Below, piece by piece: positions 8,514 to 17,720 of a DNA stretch of 64,000 bases. The stretch spans positions 1-64,000 of the forward strand of contig NZ_JBLXIK010000003.1 of the NCBI RefSeq assembly GCF_048269565.1, written 5' to 3'. Under the pieces are notes generated by a model that had not been told where the DNA came from, made no database searches, and saw only the letters and a program-made list of their open reading frames with translations. Each line of letters begins with the position of its first letter. The first letter of the stretch is position 1. This DNA is from Maricaulis sp048269565 (GTDB taxonomy: Bacteria; Pseudomonadota; Alphaproteobacteria; Caulobacterales; Maricaulaceae). The position numbers and the translations under genes were made by a program.

Positions 8514-10502
8514 ATGAAACCGCAATTGAAATCTTCTCCGGCGGCTCGCGAGCTCATTCAGCGGTTCGAGCCTTATCGCGAACTCGCTGCCCTGGGCAGC
8601 GACGGGCGCTGGCGTGTCGGCTTCGGTCATCGCGCTGCGGCGCGTGAAGGCGTGCGGGTCTCGCGCGACGATGCCTCGCTGCTGCTGCTCTATGATGTGA
8701 TGCAGGCCGAGGCGGTGGTCGATGAGATGTTCACGGACCGCCTGCCGGATTCGCAGCGCGATGCCCTGACCTCCTATGTGCATGATATCGGTGCCGCCGC
8801 TTTCCGGAGTTCTGATGTCGCCCGCTACATGTTCGAGGGGCGCATCGAGGCCGCTGCCGAGGCCCTGGCGGCTTCTGGCGAGGGCGATCCTGCCCGCCGC
8901 GAAGCCGAGGCCGCGATGATCCTTGCCGGTCTGGCTCCGGCCAGCTCCGCGGCCGCCCGCAAATCGGCCATGGTCGATGTGGTGATCAAGGTCGAGCATG
9001 CCGCCGACGCGGTTGAGCCCGCTGCCGCAGCGCCGGTTCGGCCGGCCTTGCCTGATTCCATCATGCCACCCCCGCCACCGGTCATGACGGCACAACACGC
9101 CGCGCGTCGTGAAGCGGAGCGGGAAATTGCCCGCATCCTCGCAACCGTCGGCGCGATGCCACAGGACGCGGGAACGCCGCTGCCAGACATGCCAGAGGCT
9201 GACCCGGTGATCGAGGCGGCGGTAGAGGCCGGGCCGGTCGTCGACCCTGCGGACGAAACCGCGGATGAACCGGTTGCCGACGACGCTGTGGCTGCGGTCG
9301 AGGAGACTGCGCCGGACGCCATTGCCGAACCGGATGCGGAACCCCGGGCCGATATGCCGGCTCCCGAAGACGACGAGACCGGGCCTGAGGTGGCGGCAGA
9401 GATCGCCGCCGTCAGCCCGGATGCCGACACCGGTCCTGCTGATGCGTCTGCAGGCGAAGTCGAGCCCGAGCCCGAAGCTGGGGCAGAGACCGCGGCCGAA
9501 CCCGAATTCGAGGCTGAACTTGAGTCCGGGTCTGAGGCTGAGGCTGAGGATCTGTCCGATGACGCCGAGCCCGCCGCGGGCCCGGATTTGGCCGCTGCGG
9601 CCGTGCCCGCTTCCGCCCAAGTGATTGCGCGCATGTCGCGGGAGATCGCAAAGGTCCAGACCGCGGTTGTCGGACGCCAGGAAAGCGTGCGTCTGAGCCC
9701 TGTCGGGGCGGATGCGCTGCCCGGTGATGTCAGCCTGGGATACGCCTTCACCGGCGCGATGTCGGCGCGCTTCAATCCGGAAGATCTGGTTGAACCGGGC
9801 GCTGCCGAGGAAGCGGCAGTGCCGGCGCCTGGTATGGCCGATGCCGTCGAGCCGGTTGATGAGTTCGATGCCCAGATCGAGGACGTACAGGCCGTGGTGC
9901 CGGATCCCGATCCGGCGGCGGACAGCGAGCCTGTTGAGGTCGAAACCGAAACCGAAACCGAGACTGACGCGGATGACGCCGCCGGGACCGATATTCATGC
10001 GGCCGCCGCAATCGTGGAGCGGTCGCTGGCCGTTTCGGGTGAGCGCACACCGCCGCCGCATCCTGCCGAGACGCCGGCGCCAAGCGAAGGCGCTGTCGGT
10101 GACATTGCCGGCGATGGCGGCAGCGACGAGTCCGGAAGCGATGAAATCGCGCACCATGACGAGCTGGCCGGGACGGATACGCCGAATCCCGCTGAGACCG
10201 ATGATGACGAGACCTTCTCGCCGCACGATCTGGTGGGCAGCGCCGACATGTTCGTCGAGCCCAAGCCGGCAAGCGCTGCCGGTGAAGAGGATGGCTGGGG
10301 TTTCCTGGCGACCCTGATTGCCGGCCTGGTCGTGACGGCTGCCGGGGTGCTGGATGTCTATGGCGACTGGCCACGCGTCTGGGTCGAACGCGATCCGACC
10401 TGGGGGGTATTGGCGGCTGTCGCGGGCGGATTCCTCGTCATTACGGCCGGCTGGATGCTGTCATCGGTTCTCGCGGCCAAAAGGCGCCGCCGGGCAGGCT
10501 AG
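8514..10502 (+). CDS. spmX: SpmX-like polar localisation protein (lysozyme-like domain, acidic linker, two membrane helices)
   Basis: A 662-residue protein with the SpmX architecture: a phage-lysozyme (GH24) domain at residues 1-150, a very long Asp/Glu/Pro/Ala linker at about 165-590 (including a VETETETETD run), and two C-terminal membrane helices at about 595-617 and 630-654 ending in KRRRR. In Caulobacter, SpmX marks the stalked pole and localises and activates the histidine kinase DivJ; in Asticcacaulis it positions stalks. The general-acid Glu is present (RFEPYR, E19). A gap-free alignment to T4 lysozyme (E11-H31 to E19-H39) puts G28 at catalytic Asp20 and R34 at Thr26, so muramidase activity is probably low or lost. 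Caulobacter SpmX is about 430 residues, so the extra length here is all linker. No divJ is in the window. Confidence 0.88.
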   Translation: MKPQLKSSPAARELIQRFEPYRELAALGSDGRWRVGFGHRAAAREGVRVSRDDASLLLLYDVMQAEAVVDEMFTDRLPDSQRDALTSYVHDIGAAAFRSSDVARYMFEGRIEAAAEALAASGEGDPARREAEAAMILAGLAPASSAAARKSAMVDVVIKVEHAADAVEPAAAAPVRPALPDSIMPPPPPVMTAQHAARREAEREIARILATVGAMPQDAGTPLPDMPEADPVIEAAVEAGPVVDPADETADEPVADDAVAAVEETAPDAIAEPDAEPRADMPAPEDDETGPEVAAEIAAVSPDADTGPADASAGEVEPEPEAGAETAAEPEFEAELESGSEAEAEDLSDDAEPAAGPDLAAAAVPASAQVIARMSREIAKVQTAVVGRQESVRLSPVGADALPGDVSLGYAFTGAMSARFNPEDLVEPGAAEEAAVPAPGMADAVEPVDEFDAQIEDVQAVVPDPDPAADSEPVEVETETETETDADDAAGTDIHAAAAIVERSLAVSGERTPPPHPAETPAPSEGAVGDIAGDGGSDESGSDEIAHHDELAGTDTPNPAETDDDETFSPHDLVGSADMFVEPKPASAAGEEDGWGFLATLIAGLVVTAAGVLDVYGDWPRVWVERDPTWGVLAAVAGGFLVITAGWMLSSVLAAKRRRRAG

Positions 10503-10564
10503 GCCTGGCTCATTCCGGTCCGTCACCGGCATGGATCGATCTTGACCGCTCCGGCCTGAGTGAT

Positions 10565-11749
10565 ATGTCGCTGGGCATGAGCTCAAATCAATATCCTTCC
10601 CTCGACTTCGACCTCGGCGAAACTGCGGACATGATCCGCGACGCCGTCCGTTCCTTCGCGTCTGACGAGATCGCGCCGCGCGCCGCGGACATCGATCGCT
10701 CCGACGTGTTTCCTGCTGACCTGTGGGAGAAAATGGGCGAGCTGGGCCTGCTCGGGATTACCGTGCCGGAAGCCGATGGCGGCACCGGTCTGGGCTATCT
10801 CGAACATGTCGTCGCGATGGAAGAGATCAGCCGCGCCTCGGCCTCGGTCGGGTTGAGCTATGGCGCCCACTCCAATCTCTGCGTCAATCAGCTGCGCCGC
10901 TGGGGCAATCCCGAACAGAAGGCGCGCTACCTGCCCAAATTGATCTCCGGACAGCATGTCGGCGCGCTCGCCATGTCGGAGCCGGGCGCCGGTTCCGATG
11001 TCGTCTCGATGCGGCTGAAAGCCGAAAAGCGCGGCGATCACTACGTCCTCAATGGTTCCAAGATGTGGATCACCAATGCGCCCGCTGCGGACACGCTGGT
11101 CGTCTACGCCAAGACCGATGCCACGGCCGGCTCGCGCGGGATTTCCGCCTTCCTGGTCGAGCGCGGTTTCAAGGGCTTCTCCGTCGCCCAGAAGCTCGAC
11201 AAGCTGGGCATGCGCGGATCGGAAACCGGCGAGCTGGTGTTCGAGGATTGCGAAATTCCGGCCGAGAACATGATGGGCCCGCTCAATGGCGGCGCCAAGA
11301 TCCTGATGTCCGGGCTCGATTACGAACGTGCCGTGCTGTCGGCCGGGCCGATCGGCATCATGCAGGCCTGCATGGATGTGGTGATGCCCTATGTGCGTGA
11401 GCGCAAGCAGTTCGGCGACTCGATCGGCTCCTTCCAGCTCGTCCAGGGCAAGCTGGCCGACATGTATGTCGGCATGAATGCCGCGCGCTCCTATGTCTAT
11501 GCGGTCGCCAAGGCTTGTGACCGCGGCCAGACAACGCGCAAGGACGCTGCCGGGGCGATCCTCTATGCGGCCGAGGCGGCCACCGGGATGGCGCTGGACG
11601 CGATCCAGCTGCTGGGCGGCAATGGCTATATCAACGAGTATTCGACCGGACGCCTGCTGCGCGATGCCAAGCTGTACGAGATCGGCGCCGGCACTTCGGA
11701 AATCCGCCGCTGGCTGATCGGCCGCGAATTGTTCAACGAGAGCGCCTGA
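10565..11749 (+). CDS. liuA: Isovaleryl-CoA dehydrogenase
   Basis: A 394-residue acyl-CoA dehydrogenase for the first committed step of leucine breakdown after the branched-chain dehydrogenase: isovaleryl-CoA to 3-methylcrotonyl-CoA, FAD-linked, electrons to ETF. The N-terminal helical domain, the beta domain with AMSEPGAGSDVVSMRL and WITNAP, and the C-terminal helical domain are all present. The catalytic Glu sits in GLDYERAVLSAGP (about residue 255), the helix-G position characteristic of isovaleryl-CoA dehydrogenase rather than the C-terminal Glu of short-chain enzymes. It heads the same-strand series completed by the genes at 16035, 19091 and 22436. The start could also be the ATG at 10577; neither has a strong ribosome site. 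Confidence 0.92.
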   Translation: MSLGMSSNQYPSLDFDLGETADMIRDAVRSFASDEIAPRAADIDRSDVFPADLWEKMGELGLLGITVPEADGGTGLGYLEHVVAMEEISRASASVGLSYGAHSNLCVNQLRRWGNPEQKARYLPKLISGQHVGALAMSEPGAGSDVVSMRLKAEKRGDHYVLNGSKMWITNAPAADTLVVYAKTDATAGSRGISAFLVERGFKGFSVAQKLDKLGMRGSETGELVFEDCEIPAENMMGPLNGGAKILMSGLDYERAVLSAGPIGIMQACMDVVMPYVRERKQFGDSIGSFQLVQGKLADMYVGMNAARSYVYAVAKACDRGQTTRKDAAGAILYAAEAATGMALDAIQLLGGNGYINEYSTGRLLRDAKLYEIGAGTSEIRRWLIGRELFNESA

Positions 11750-11822
11750 GGCCCACAGCTTCGCTGGACGACGCCGGGGCGAGGGGGATAGGGTATTGGC
11801 CTTGTTGCCCCGGGAGTTTTCA

Positions 11823-12326
11823 ATGCGCATTGTGATGATCGCCGCAGCGTTGGCGCTGGGAATTTCCGCCTGTGGCGCGGCGCAGAAATCAGGCGAGGTT
11901 TCTGACAGGCGCATGCCGATGCTCTCGGCTGCCAATACGATCGAGGCCTGCCTTGGCCGCTATCCTGATCTCGCGGCACGTGAAGCCGAATGTGTTGGTC
12001 AATACAGTGCCGCCTGTATGGACCTGACGGATGAGGGCGACACCAATTCCGGCATGATCCGCTGCACGGTCGAGGAATATGACGCCTGGGATGCCCGGCT
12101 CAACACGGCCTATGGCGATTTGATGCAGCGGCTGGATGCGTCACGCACAGACGGTCTGCGTGACGCGCAGCGGGCGTGGATGGCGCTGCGCGATGCCGAT
12201 TGCGCCTTCGCCGCCTCGGCCTATCAGGGCGGTACGATGCAGCCGCTGGTACAGGCCGGCTGCATGATGGACTACGCGGCCAATCGCACACTGCGCCTGC
12301 TTGACTGGATTGATCAGCCCGGCTGA
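11823..12326 (+). CDS. LprI/DUF1311-like secreted lipoprotein
   Basis: A 167-residue protein with a lipoprotein signal (MRIVMIAAALALGISACGAA, lipobox ISAC). The mature part has eight or more Cys with the spacing of the LprI (DUF1311) family: CLGRYPDLAAREAECVGQYS near residue 45, then LNTAYGDLMQRLDASRTDGL, and AQRAWMALRDADCAF. Family members are periplasmic disulfide-bonded proteins; the mycobacterial LprI inhibits lysozyme, but most are uncharacterised. Purine-rich CGGGAG precedes the ATG by 7 bases. It is followed closely by the convergent patatin gene. Fold assignment is good; lysozyme inhibition is only a possibility. Confidence 0.85.
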   Translation: MRIVMIAAALALGISACGAAQKSGEVSDRRMPMLSAANTIEACLGRYPDLAAREAECVGQYSAACMDLTDEGDTNSGMIRCTVEEYDAWDARLNTAYGDLMQRLDASRTDGLRDAQRAWMALRDADCAFAASAYQGGTMQPLVQAGCMMDYAANRTLRLLDWIDQPG

Positions 12327-12337
12327 CCGCGCCGGCG

Positions 12338-14077
12338 CTAGCGTGGTGGCAGGCCGAGCCGCGCCCGCATGTCTTCGCTCAACCCGGCCAGCATGCCTTG
12401 GGCCGCGTCGAAACCCGCCTCCAGCGATTCGTCATAACGTTCCCAGTCGCGCAGATCGACCGTGGTTTCCGGCAGGATCAGCAGATCGGCCGCCTCGCGC
12501 CCGGTATCGCGGTCATCGGCGACGCCGACGGTGGCGGCGCGCATCAGCAGTGAGGCGATCGGGGGCAGGGATTTGAAGCCATGCTGGCGCACCCAGCCGA
12601 AAAAGCTTGGCGGATCGATGAAATCATCCGGGTCGAGCCCCTGGGCGCGGCTGACATCGACGCCGACGACGGAGCCGCGATGGAAGGCGCGCATTTCGCG
12701 TGCCGGGAAATTGGTGAAGACGGCACCGTCAACCAGGATCTGCCCGTCGCTGACCACCGGCGGCAACAGGCCGGGAATCGCCACCGTTGCCCGCAGGGCT
12801 TCGCGCACCAGGCCGCTGCGGTGCACGAAGGGGCGGCCGGTGGCGAGATTCGAGGACAGGCAGAAGAAGGGGCGCACCATGTCGGCGATCTCGGCATCGC
12901 CGAAATGTTCTTTCAGGCGCGCATTGACCTTGCGGCCCTTGGCCAGCGAGATCACCGGCAGGGTCCAGTCATCGAGCGGGTTGGAATCGACAAAGGCCCG
13001 GCGGATCCGGTCCTCCAGCTCGTCATCGCTCCAGTCGAGCCCGATGCCGGCGGCAATGATGCCGCCCATCGAGGCACCGCCGACGAAATCAAACTTCATC
13101 CCCGCCTCGCGCAGCGCCCGGATTGCGCCGATATGGGCATAGGCACGTGCGCCGCCGCCGGAGATAATCAGACCGACGGACCGGCCGGTCAGCGTGCGCG
13201 CCAGGCGGTCGGCATCGACCCGGCTATGTTCCTGGCGCCAGTGGAAGACGCGCGATGCCTCCGCCGCGCTGGCCCATTCCTGGGGCCGCGATGCCGGCGT
13301 GATTCCACCGAAATGCAGCATCACGACATCAATCAGCTTCAGCTTGGCGGCCGGTGAGGGATCGTCGGGCAAGAGCGGTGTCGAGGGGCGGGCATCGGAT
13401 CGCGCCAGCAGCCACATGCGATCGGCCCGGCCCATGGCGCGCCGGGCCCAGACCGGATCGCCGAGCCGGGCGATGAGCAGGACGATATCGTGTTTTTCCT
13501 CGAAGGCATCGAGCTGGCGTCCGCTCCATTCGGCATAGCTCTCGTCGCAGATCGCACAGGTCTTACCCAAGCGGGCGAGGGCCTCCTTGAGCGCGTCGGC
13601 GCGGAAGTCGAGATCGATGGTCGGCGAGGTGCCGATCAGCGCAAAAACTTTCGGTTCGGCGCTGGCATTGCGTTCAGTGCCGCGCAGCCGTGCCAGCATC
13701 ATGCGGGCAAGCTCGCGCATCAGGCTGGCATGCTTGCGGGTCAGCTTGTCGAAACTGGCCTTGGGCAGACGCACCAGTTCGGTATCGCGCAGGGCATAGA
13801 CGCTGGCGCTGTGGGGGCTCTCGTCCAGCAGCGACATTTCGCCGACCGGTTCGCCGGCGCGGATATAGCCGATCAGGTCGGGCCGACCCAGGGCGCCTTG
13901 CCGGAAGGCGGCCAGGGCGCCGGAACGCACGAGATAGAAGGCGTCGGCCGGATCGCCCTCGCGGAACAGCATCTGCCCGGCGGGCAGGCAAAACCATTCA
14001 ACCTCAGCCTCGACCGCGTTGAGGGCGGATTTCTCGACTCGTTTCAGAAAGGGCAGAAAGGAGAGATTGAGTGCCAT
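12338..14077 (-). CDS. Patatin-like phospholipase with N-terminal cyclic-nucleotide-binding-like domain (NTE/RssA type)
   Basis: A 579-residue protein. Residues about 10-130 form a cNMP-binding-like domain (FREGDPADAFYLVRSGALAAF, GEPVGEMSLLDESPHSASVYAL). A middle region of about 160 residues is less clear. The patatin domain starts near residue 300 with the oxyanion loop GGGARAYAHIGAIRAL, then nucleophile GGASMGG (G-x-S-x-G), and ends with the catalytic Asp in LVDGAVFTNFP. This is the serine-Asp dyad of bacterial neuropathy-target-esterase-like lysophospholipases. It probably acts at the inner membrane on phospholipids, possibly gated by nucleotide binding, although the cNMP-binding Arg was not verified. 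It is convergent with the LprI-like gene, 11 bases apart. Confidence 0.9.
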   Translation of the reverse strand: MALNLSFLPFLKRVEKSALNAVEAEVEWFCLPAGQMLFREGDPADAFYLVRSGALAAFRQGALGRPDLIGYIRAGEPVGEMSLLDESPHSASVYALRDTELVRLPKASFDKLTRKHASLMRELARMMLARLRGTERNASAEPKVFALIGTSPTIDLDFRADALKEALARLGKTCAICDESYAEWSGRQLDAFEEKHDIVLLIARLGDPVWARRAMGRADRMWLLARSDARPSTPLLPDDPSPAAKLKLIDVVMLHFGGITPASRPQEWASAAEASRVFHWRQEHSRVDADRLARTLTGRSVGLIISGGGARAYAHIGAIRALREAGMKFDFVGGASMGGIIAAGIGLDWSDDELEDRIRRAFVDSNPLDDWTLPVISLAKGRKVNARLKEHFGDAEIADMVRPFFCLSSNLATGRPFVHRSGLVREALRATVAIPGLLPPVVSDGQILVDGAVFTNFPAREMRAFHRGSVVGVDVSRAQGLDPDDFIDPPSFFGWVRQHGFKSLPPIASLLMRAATVGVADDRDTGREAADLLILPETTVDLRDWERYDESLEAGFDAAQGMLAGLSEDMRARLGLPPR

Positions 14078-14195
14078 GGTGCGTCGGGCGAATCTTCAGG
14101 CCAGCCGTAAAGCTGACACAAGGGATGATTCGGAGGAAACCACGGACCGGGGCGAAGCGCAAAGCGCGATCTGGATCAGCAATGCGGGCGAGGGA

Positions 14196-14831
14196 TCAGA
14201 AACGGCGCCGGATCACCAGATGCGCCACCGGGCGGAATGAGCGCGCCTGGGTCTCGCCGACGGCCTCGCTGCCGATGGAGTCGAGATCATCGAGCAGGGT
14301 CATGGTCTCGCCAGTGTCCTGGTCGAGGATCTGCAGCCGGTCGCGGCCGCGATCCTGGAAATAGGCCCCGCCTTCAACGGTCAGGCTCCATTGATCCATA
14401 TTCCGCACGGTAATGCCGGCACCGACATAGCTGGTGAGCTTTTCCAGTCCGCTCTCGCGCAGGTCTTCGGACAGCTCCGCGTGCGGAAAACCGGCCCAGG
14501 CAGGATTGTTGGGCTGTTGGGCCCAGACAGGGCTGGTGCGGCCGAAAAGCGGGCGTACAGCGCCGGCGGAGAGATAGAATTCATCGCCAAACGGGAAGAA
14601 GTCGACCTGGCCGGTCAGGGCGGTGACGTCGGTTTCCAGGTTCGATTCGCCCGGGATCAGCCCGAGTGCCGGAGCGGCCTCCTCACTGGAAAAATGCCAG
14701 CGCAGCAAGGCGGAATCACCGGGTTCGCCAACGCGCGTCGTCCAGGATTGCGCATCCTGCAGCGCTTGCGCGCAAACGGCGGGTGAGACCAGAACGGACA
14801 TGATGGCGGCCAGAGCAAAACGCGAACGCAC
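14196..14831 (-). CDS. Hypothetical exported envelope protein, probably outer-membrane beta-barrel
   Basis: About 211 residues with a signal peptide (MRSRFALAAIMSVLVSPAVCAQA). The mature part alternates polar and hydrophobic residues and contains strands such as LTGQVDFFPFGDEFYLSAGAVRPLFG, LTSYVGAGITV and WSLTVEGGAYFQDRGRDRL, ending in ARSFRPVAHLVIRRRF. A terminal aromatic (Phe) and amphipathic strands fit a small outer-membrane barrel, as in 'Hypothetical outer membrane protein' families of Caulobacterales. Two GTG starts overlap (14837 and 14831); GGGAGG lies directly against the first and 5 bases before the second, so I use 14831. I know no function. Confidence 0.6.
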   Translation of the reverse strand: MRSRFALAAIMSVLVSPAVCAQALQDAQSWTTRVGEPGDSALLRWHFSSEEAAPALGLIPGESNLETDVTALTGQVDFFPFGDEFYLSAGAVRPLFGRTSPVWAQQPNNPAWAGFPHAELSEDLRESGLEKLTSYVGAGITVRNMDQWSLTVEGGAYFQDRGRDRLQILDQDTGETMTLLDDLDSIGSEAVGETQARSFRPVAHLVIRRRF

Positions 14832-15016
14832 GGACACCTCCCTGTGTCTATCCGGTGGACCGTAGCCCCTAGTCTCAAAGCCTGCGCCGGACCTCTGAAT
14901 CAGAAGTTAAGACGCGGGTGCTGGCGAGTTCAATCCGCCTTATGGTTGCCAGACTATGCTGAATTCGCCTCGACTCCAAGACCGATCATGGCGCGCCATA
15001 CGATTATCATATTCAT

Positions 15017-15050
15017 GTCCGGCCCTTGCCAAGGCGTGCAAGGGCCGGAC
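15017..15050 (-). terminator. Strong GC hairpin downstream of the 15096-15902 gene
   Basis: A perfect 13-bp stem, GTCCGGCCCTTGC (15017-15029) with GCAAGGGCCGGAC (15038-15050) and an 8-base loop. It lies 46 bases past the stop of the minus-strand gene that ends at 15096. Read on the minus strand it is followed by ATGAATATGATA rather than a T-run, so it may stabilise the 3' end instead of acting as a classic intrinsic terminator. The remaining 14832-15095 spacer contains no gene that I can support. Confidence 0.6.
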
Positions 15051-15095
15051 GGTGTCGCCGGCCGCTGGGGAGGGACCGGCGGCAAGCGCTTTGGC

Positions 15096-15902
15096 TCACT
15101 GCAGATAGGCGAGCGGATCAACCCGTTCGAGGTTGGGGGCCGAATCGACAAACTGGTCGAGCAAGTATTTGTGGCCGCCGCCATAGACCACCAGCAATCG
15201 GTCACCGGGCCCGGCGATGCGGGCGATATTGGCGAAGATGTGCAGGTTGCGGCCCCACCAGAGTTCCATCTGCTCCGCGCCGGCCGGATTGTCGGCCGGT
15301 CCCATCTGCGCCAGCAGGAGATACAGGTCGTGATAGCCGACCTGTTCGGCACTATTGGTCTCGATCAACCGGTCGAGCACGGGCAGGGCGGCCTCCTCCG
15401 GTGAGGTCATCTGCGCCTGAATCGGGGCGAGGAAGGCTTCGAACCGAGCTACCAGATCCGTCTGGCCGGCTGCTTGCGCTGCGCCCAGCATGGCGTCGAA
15501 ATCCATGCCGTTCGAATAGTCGACGGCGTAGAGGCGGTCGTGACCCAGTCGCGCCGCCAGCGCCATGCCGATCTGCTGGCGCTCATTGACGGTGAGGGCG
15601 CGCTCGCCGGCGCGATATTCGGCATAGGCCTGGTTGAAGGCCATTTCCCCTTCCGGCTCCAGCTCGACCAGGATGCGGGTCGGCGCGTAGGCTTCGAGCC
15701 GGTCGAGGACATCGGCGATCTCGGCCTGACGCTCCGGGCTGAGATAATCGTCCACGGCGGCATTGACGTAATCGCTGCCGCCGCCGGTGAAGTGAAAACT
15801 GCCAAGGATCATGACCTGCGGCGTCTGTTCCGGCTCGCTTTGCGCCAGGGCAGCGGAACTCATGGCGAATGCCAGGAAAATGAATGCGGTTCTGCGGAGC
15901 AT
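15096..15902 (-). CDS. Exported DUF5694/TraB-like protein
   Basis: A 268-residue protein with a signal peptide (MLRRTAFIFLAFAMSSAALAQS). The mature region begins VMILGSFHFTGGGSDYVN and later has RILVELEPEG, LAARLGHDRLYAVDY, ELWWGRNLHIFANIARI and LLVVYGGGHKYLLDQ. This pattern (GSFHF, VELEP and the late GxGH) fits the DUF5694 group, distantly related to TraB/EreA-like folds that carry conserved His/Glu residues. No activity is established that I know of. The ATG at 15902 has AAAGGGACG 6 bases upstream, so it is preferred over an ATG 10 codons earlier. It is divergent from liuB with 132 bases between them. Confidence 0.75.
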   Translation of the reverse strand: MLRRTAFIFLAFAMSSAALAQSEPEQTPQVMILGSFHFTGGGSDYVNAAVDDYLSPERQAEIADVLDRLEAYAPTRILVELEPEGEMAFNQAYAEYRAGERALTVNERQQIGMALAARLGHDRLYAVDYSNGMDFDAMLGAAQAAGQTDLVARFEAFLAPIQAQMTSPEEAALPVLDRLIETNSAEQVGYHDLYLLLAQMGPADNPAGAEQMELWWGRNLHIFANIARIAGPGDRLLVVYGGGHKYLLDQFVDSAPNLERVDPLAYLQ

Positions 15903-16034
15903 CGGAAACGTCCCTTTCGCTATTGTCCGCAACCTTGATGCCCGGGCGGGGTGGTTTGGATGCAGGGGTGATTGCCTTGAGGGCGTCAGGCGAGGTAAGC
16001 AGCCCCACCCGTTCGCCCCATTCCGAGGCTATCC

Positions 16035-17642
16035 ATGACCCAGTTGACGACCGCCATCGATACCGGCTCCCAGGCCTATCGCGACAATGCCGACGCCATG
16101 CAGGGCCTGCTGGAACAGCTGCGGACGAAGACGGCGGAAGCTGCGGTCGGCGGCTCGCAGCGTTCGCGTGACAAGCATGTCGCGCGTGGCAAATTGCTGC
16201 CGCGGATGAGGGTTGAACGCCTGCTCGATCCCGGCTCGCCCTTGCTTGAGATTGGCGCCCTGGCGGCGAATGGCATGTATGAGGGCAATGTGCATGGCGC
16301 CGGCATGATTGCCGGCATTGGCCGCGTTTCGGGCCGTGAAGTGATGATCGTCTGCAACGATCCGACCATCAAGGGCGGCGCCTATTATCCGATGACGGTG
16401 AAGAAGCATCTGCGCGCCCAGGAAATCGCGATGCAGAACCGGCTGCCCTGCATCTATCTGGTTGATAGCGGCGGCGCCAATCTGCCGCACCAGGCCGATG
16501 TCTTCCCGGATCGCGAGCATTTCGGACGGATTTTCTACAATCAGGCCAATATGTCGGCGATGGGCATCCCCCAGATCGCCGTCGTGATGGGCTCGTGCAC
16601 GGCGGGCGGCGCCTATGTGCCGGCGATGTCGGACGAGAGCATCATTGTGCGCGAGCAGGGCACGATCTTCCTCGCCGGTCCGCCGCTGGTGAAGGCCGCA
16701 ACGGGTGAGGTGATCTCGGCCGAAGATCTCGGCGGGGCCGATGTGCATTGCCGCACCTCCGGTGTGGCCGATCACTATGCCGCCAATGACGAGCATGCGC
16801 TGCATATCTGCCGCCGCATCATCGCCAATCTCAATTCGGTCAAGACCATTGATCTCGATCTGGCCGAACCGTGCGAACCGGCGCTCGACCCGGCCGAACT
16901 CGACGGTGTCGTGCCGGCCGATATCCGTGCGCCCTATGATGTGCGCGAGGTCATCGCGCGGCTGGTCGATGGCTCGGTGTTCGACGAGTTCAAGAAACTC
17001 TATGGCGAGACCCTGGTGACCGGCTTTGCCCGGCTCTACGGCATGCCCGTCGGCATTATCGCCAATAACGGCATCCTGTTTTCGGAGAGCGCGCAAAAGG
17101 GCGCGCATTTCATCGAGCTCTGCGCCCAGCGCGGGATTCCGCTGGTCTTCCTGCAGAATATCACCGGTTTCATGGTCGGCTCGAAGGCCGAGCATGGCGG
17201 TATCGCCAAGGACGGCGCCAAGCTGGTCACGGCGGTCTCGACCTTCAAGGGGCCGAAATTCACCATCATCATTGGCGGCTCCTACGGCGCCGGCAATTAC
17301 GGCATGTGTGGCCGCGCCTTCGGGCCGCGCTTCCTGTTCATGTGGCCCAATGCGCGCATTTCGGTGATGGGCGGCGAGCAGGCTGCCGCTGTGCTGGCAA
17401 CCGTCAAGCGCGATGCGATGGAGCATCGCGGCGAGGTGTGGCCGCTCGAGGAGGAGGCCGCCTTCAAGGCGCCGATCCGCGAGAGCTATGAAGCCGAGGG
17501 CAATCCCTATTACTCCACCGCGCGCATTTGGGATGACGGCATTATCGCGCCGTCCGACACACGCCGCGTGCTTGGCCTGGCGCTGTCGGCAGCGCTCAAT
17601 GCGCCGATCGAGAAGACGACGTTCGGTCTGTTCCGGATGTAG
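16035..17642 (+). CDS. liuB: Methylcrotonyl-CoA carboxylase beta subunit (carboxyltransferase)
   Basis: A 535-residue carboxyltransferase of leucine degradation: it carries CO2 from biotin to 3-methylcrotonyl-CoA to give 3-methylglutaconyl-CoA. The two crotonase-like domains are visible: the N-half with NDPTIKGGAYYPMTVKKHLR, LVDSGGANLPHQADVFPD and GSCTAGGAYVPAMSDE, and the C-half with LFSESAQKGAHFIELC, LQNITGFMVG and SYGAGNYGMCGRAFGPRF. The PHQADVFPDREHFGRIFYNQA segment is diagnostic of MCC beta versus PccB. Its biotin-bearing partner is the gene at 22436-24439, about 5 kb downstream on the same strand. A start at 16035 gives the usual family N-terminus. It is followed by a flavoprotein gene 78 bases later. 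Confidence 0.93.
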   Translation: MTQLTTAIDTGSQAYRDNADAMQGLLEQLRTKTAEAAVGGSQRSRDKHVARGKLLPRMRVERLLDPGSPLLEIGALAANGMYEGNVHGAGMIAGIGRVSGREVMIVCNDPTIKGGAYYPMTVKKHLRAQEIAMQNRLPCIYLVDSGGANLPHQADVFPDREHFGRIFYNQANMSAMGIPQIAVVMGSCTAGGAYVPAMSDESIIVREQGTIFLAGPPLVKAATGEVISAEDLGGADVHCRTSGVADHYAANDEHALHICRRIIANLNSVKTIDLDLAEPCEPALDPAELDGVVPADIRAPYDVREVIARLVDGSVFDEFKKLYGETLVTGFARLYGMPVGIIANNGILFSESAQKGAHFIELCAQRGIPLVFLQNITGFMVGSKAEHGGIAKDGAKLVTAVSTFKGPKFTIIIGGSYGAGNYGMCGRAFGPRFLFMWPNARISVMGGEQAAAVLATVKRDAMEHRGEVWPLEEEAAFKAPIRESYEAEGNPYYSTARIWDDGIIAPSDTRRVLGLALSAALNAPIEKTTFGLFRM

Positions 17643-17720
17643 GACGGGCCGGGCTGCGGCTCCGTGCCGCGCCGGAGATATGGGCCATCCTTGCTAGACT
17701 AGTGGCGAGGAGAGGCGTCC

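Noticed and set aside
7389..10226. A 945-codon open frame on the minus strand opposite mgtE's end, the kelch gene and spmX
   Set aside because: It is an antisense shadow of GC-rich codons. The peptide is Arg/Gly/His-rich without domains, while the + strand genes have signal peptides, kelch repeats and a lysozyme-like domain.
14078..14240. Small + strand frame MVRRANLQASRKADTRDD between the patatin and envelope genes
   Set aside because: It overlaps the 5' end of one gene and the 3' end of the other on the opposite strand, and has no ribosome site or family match.
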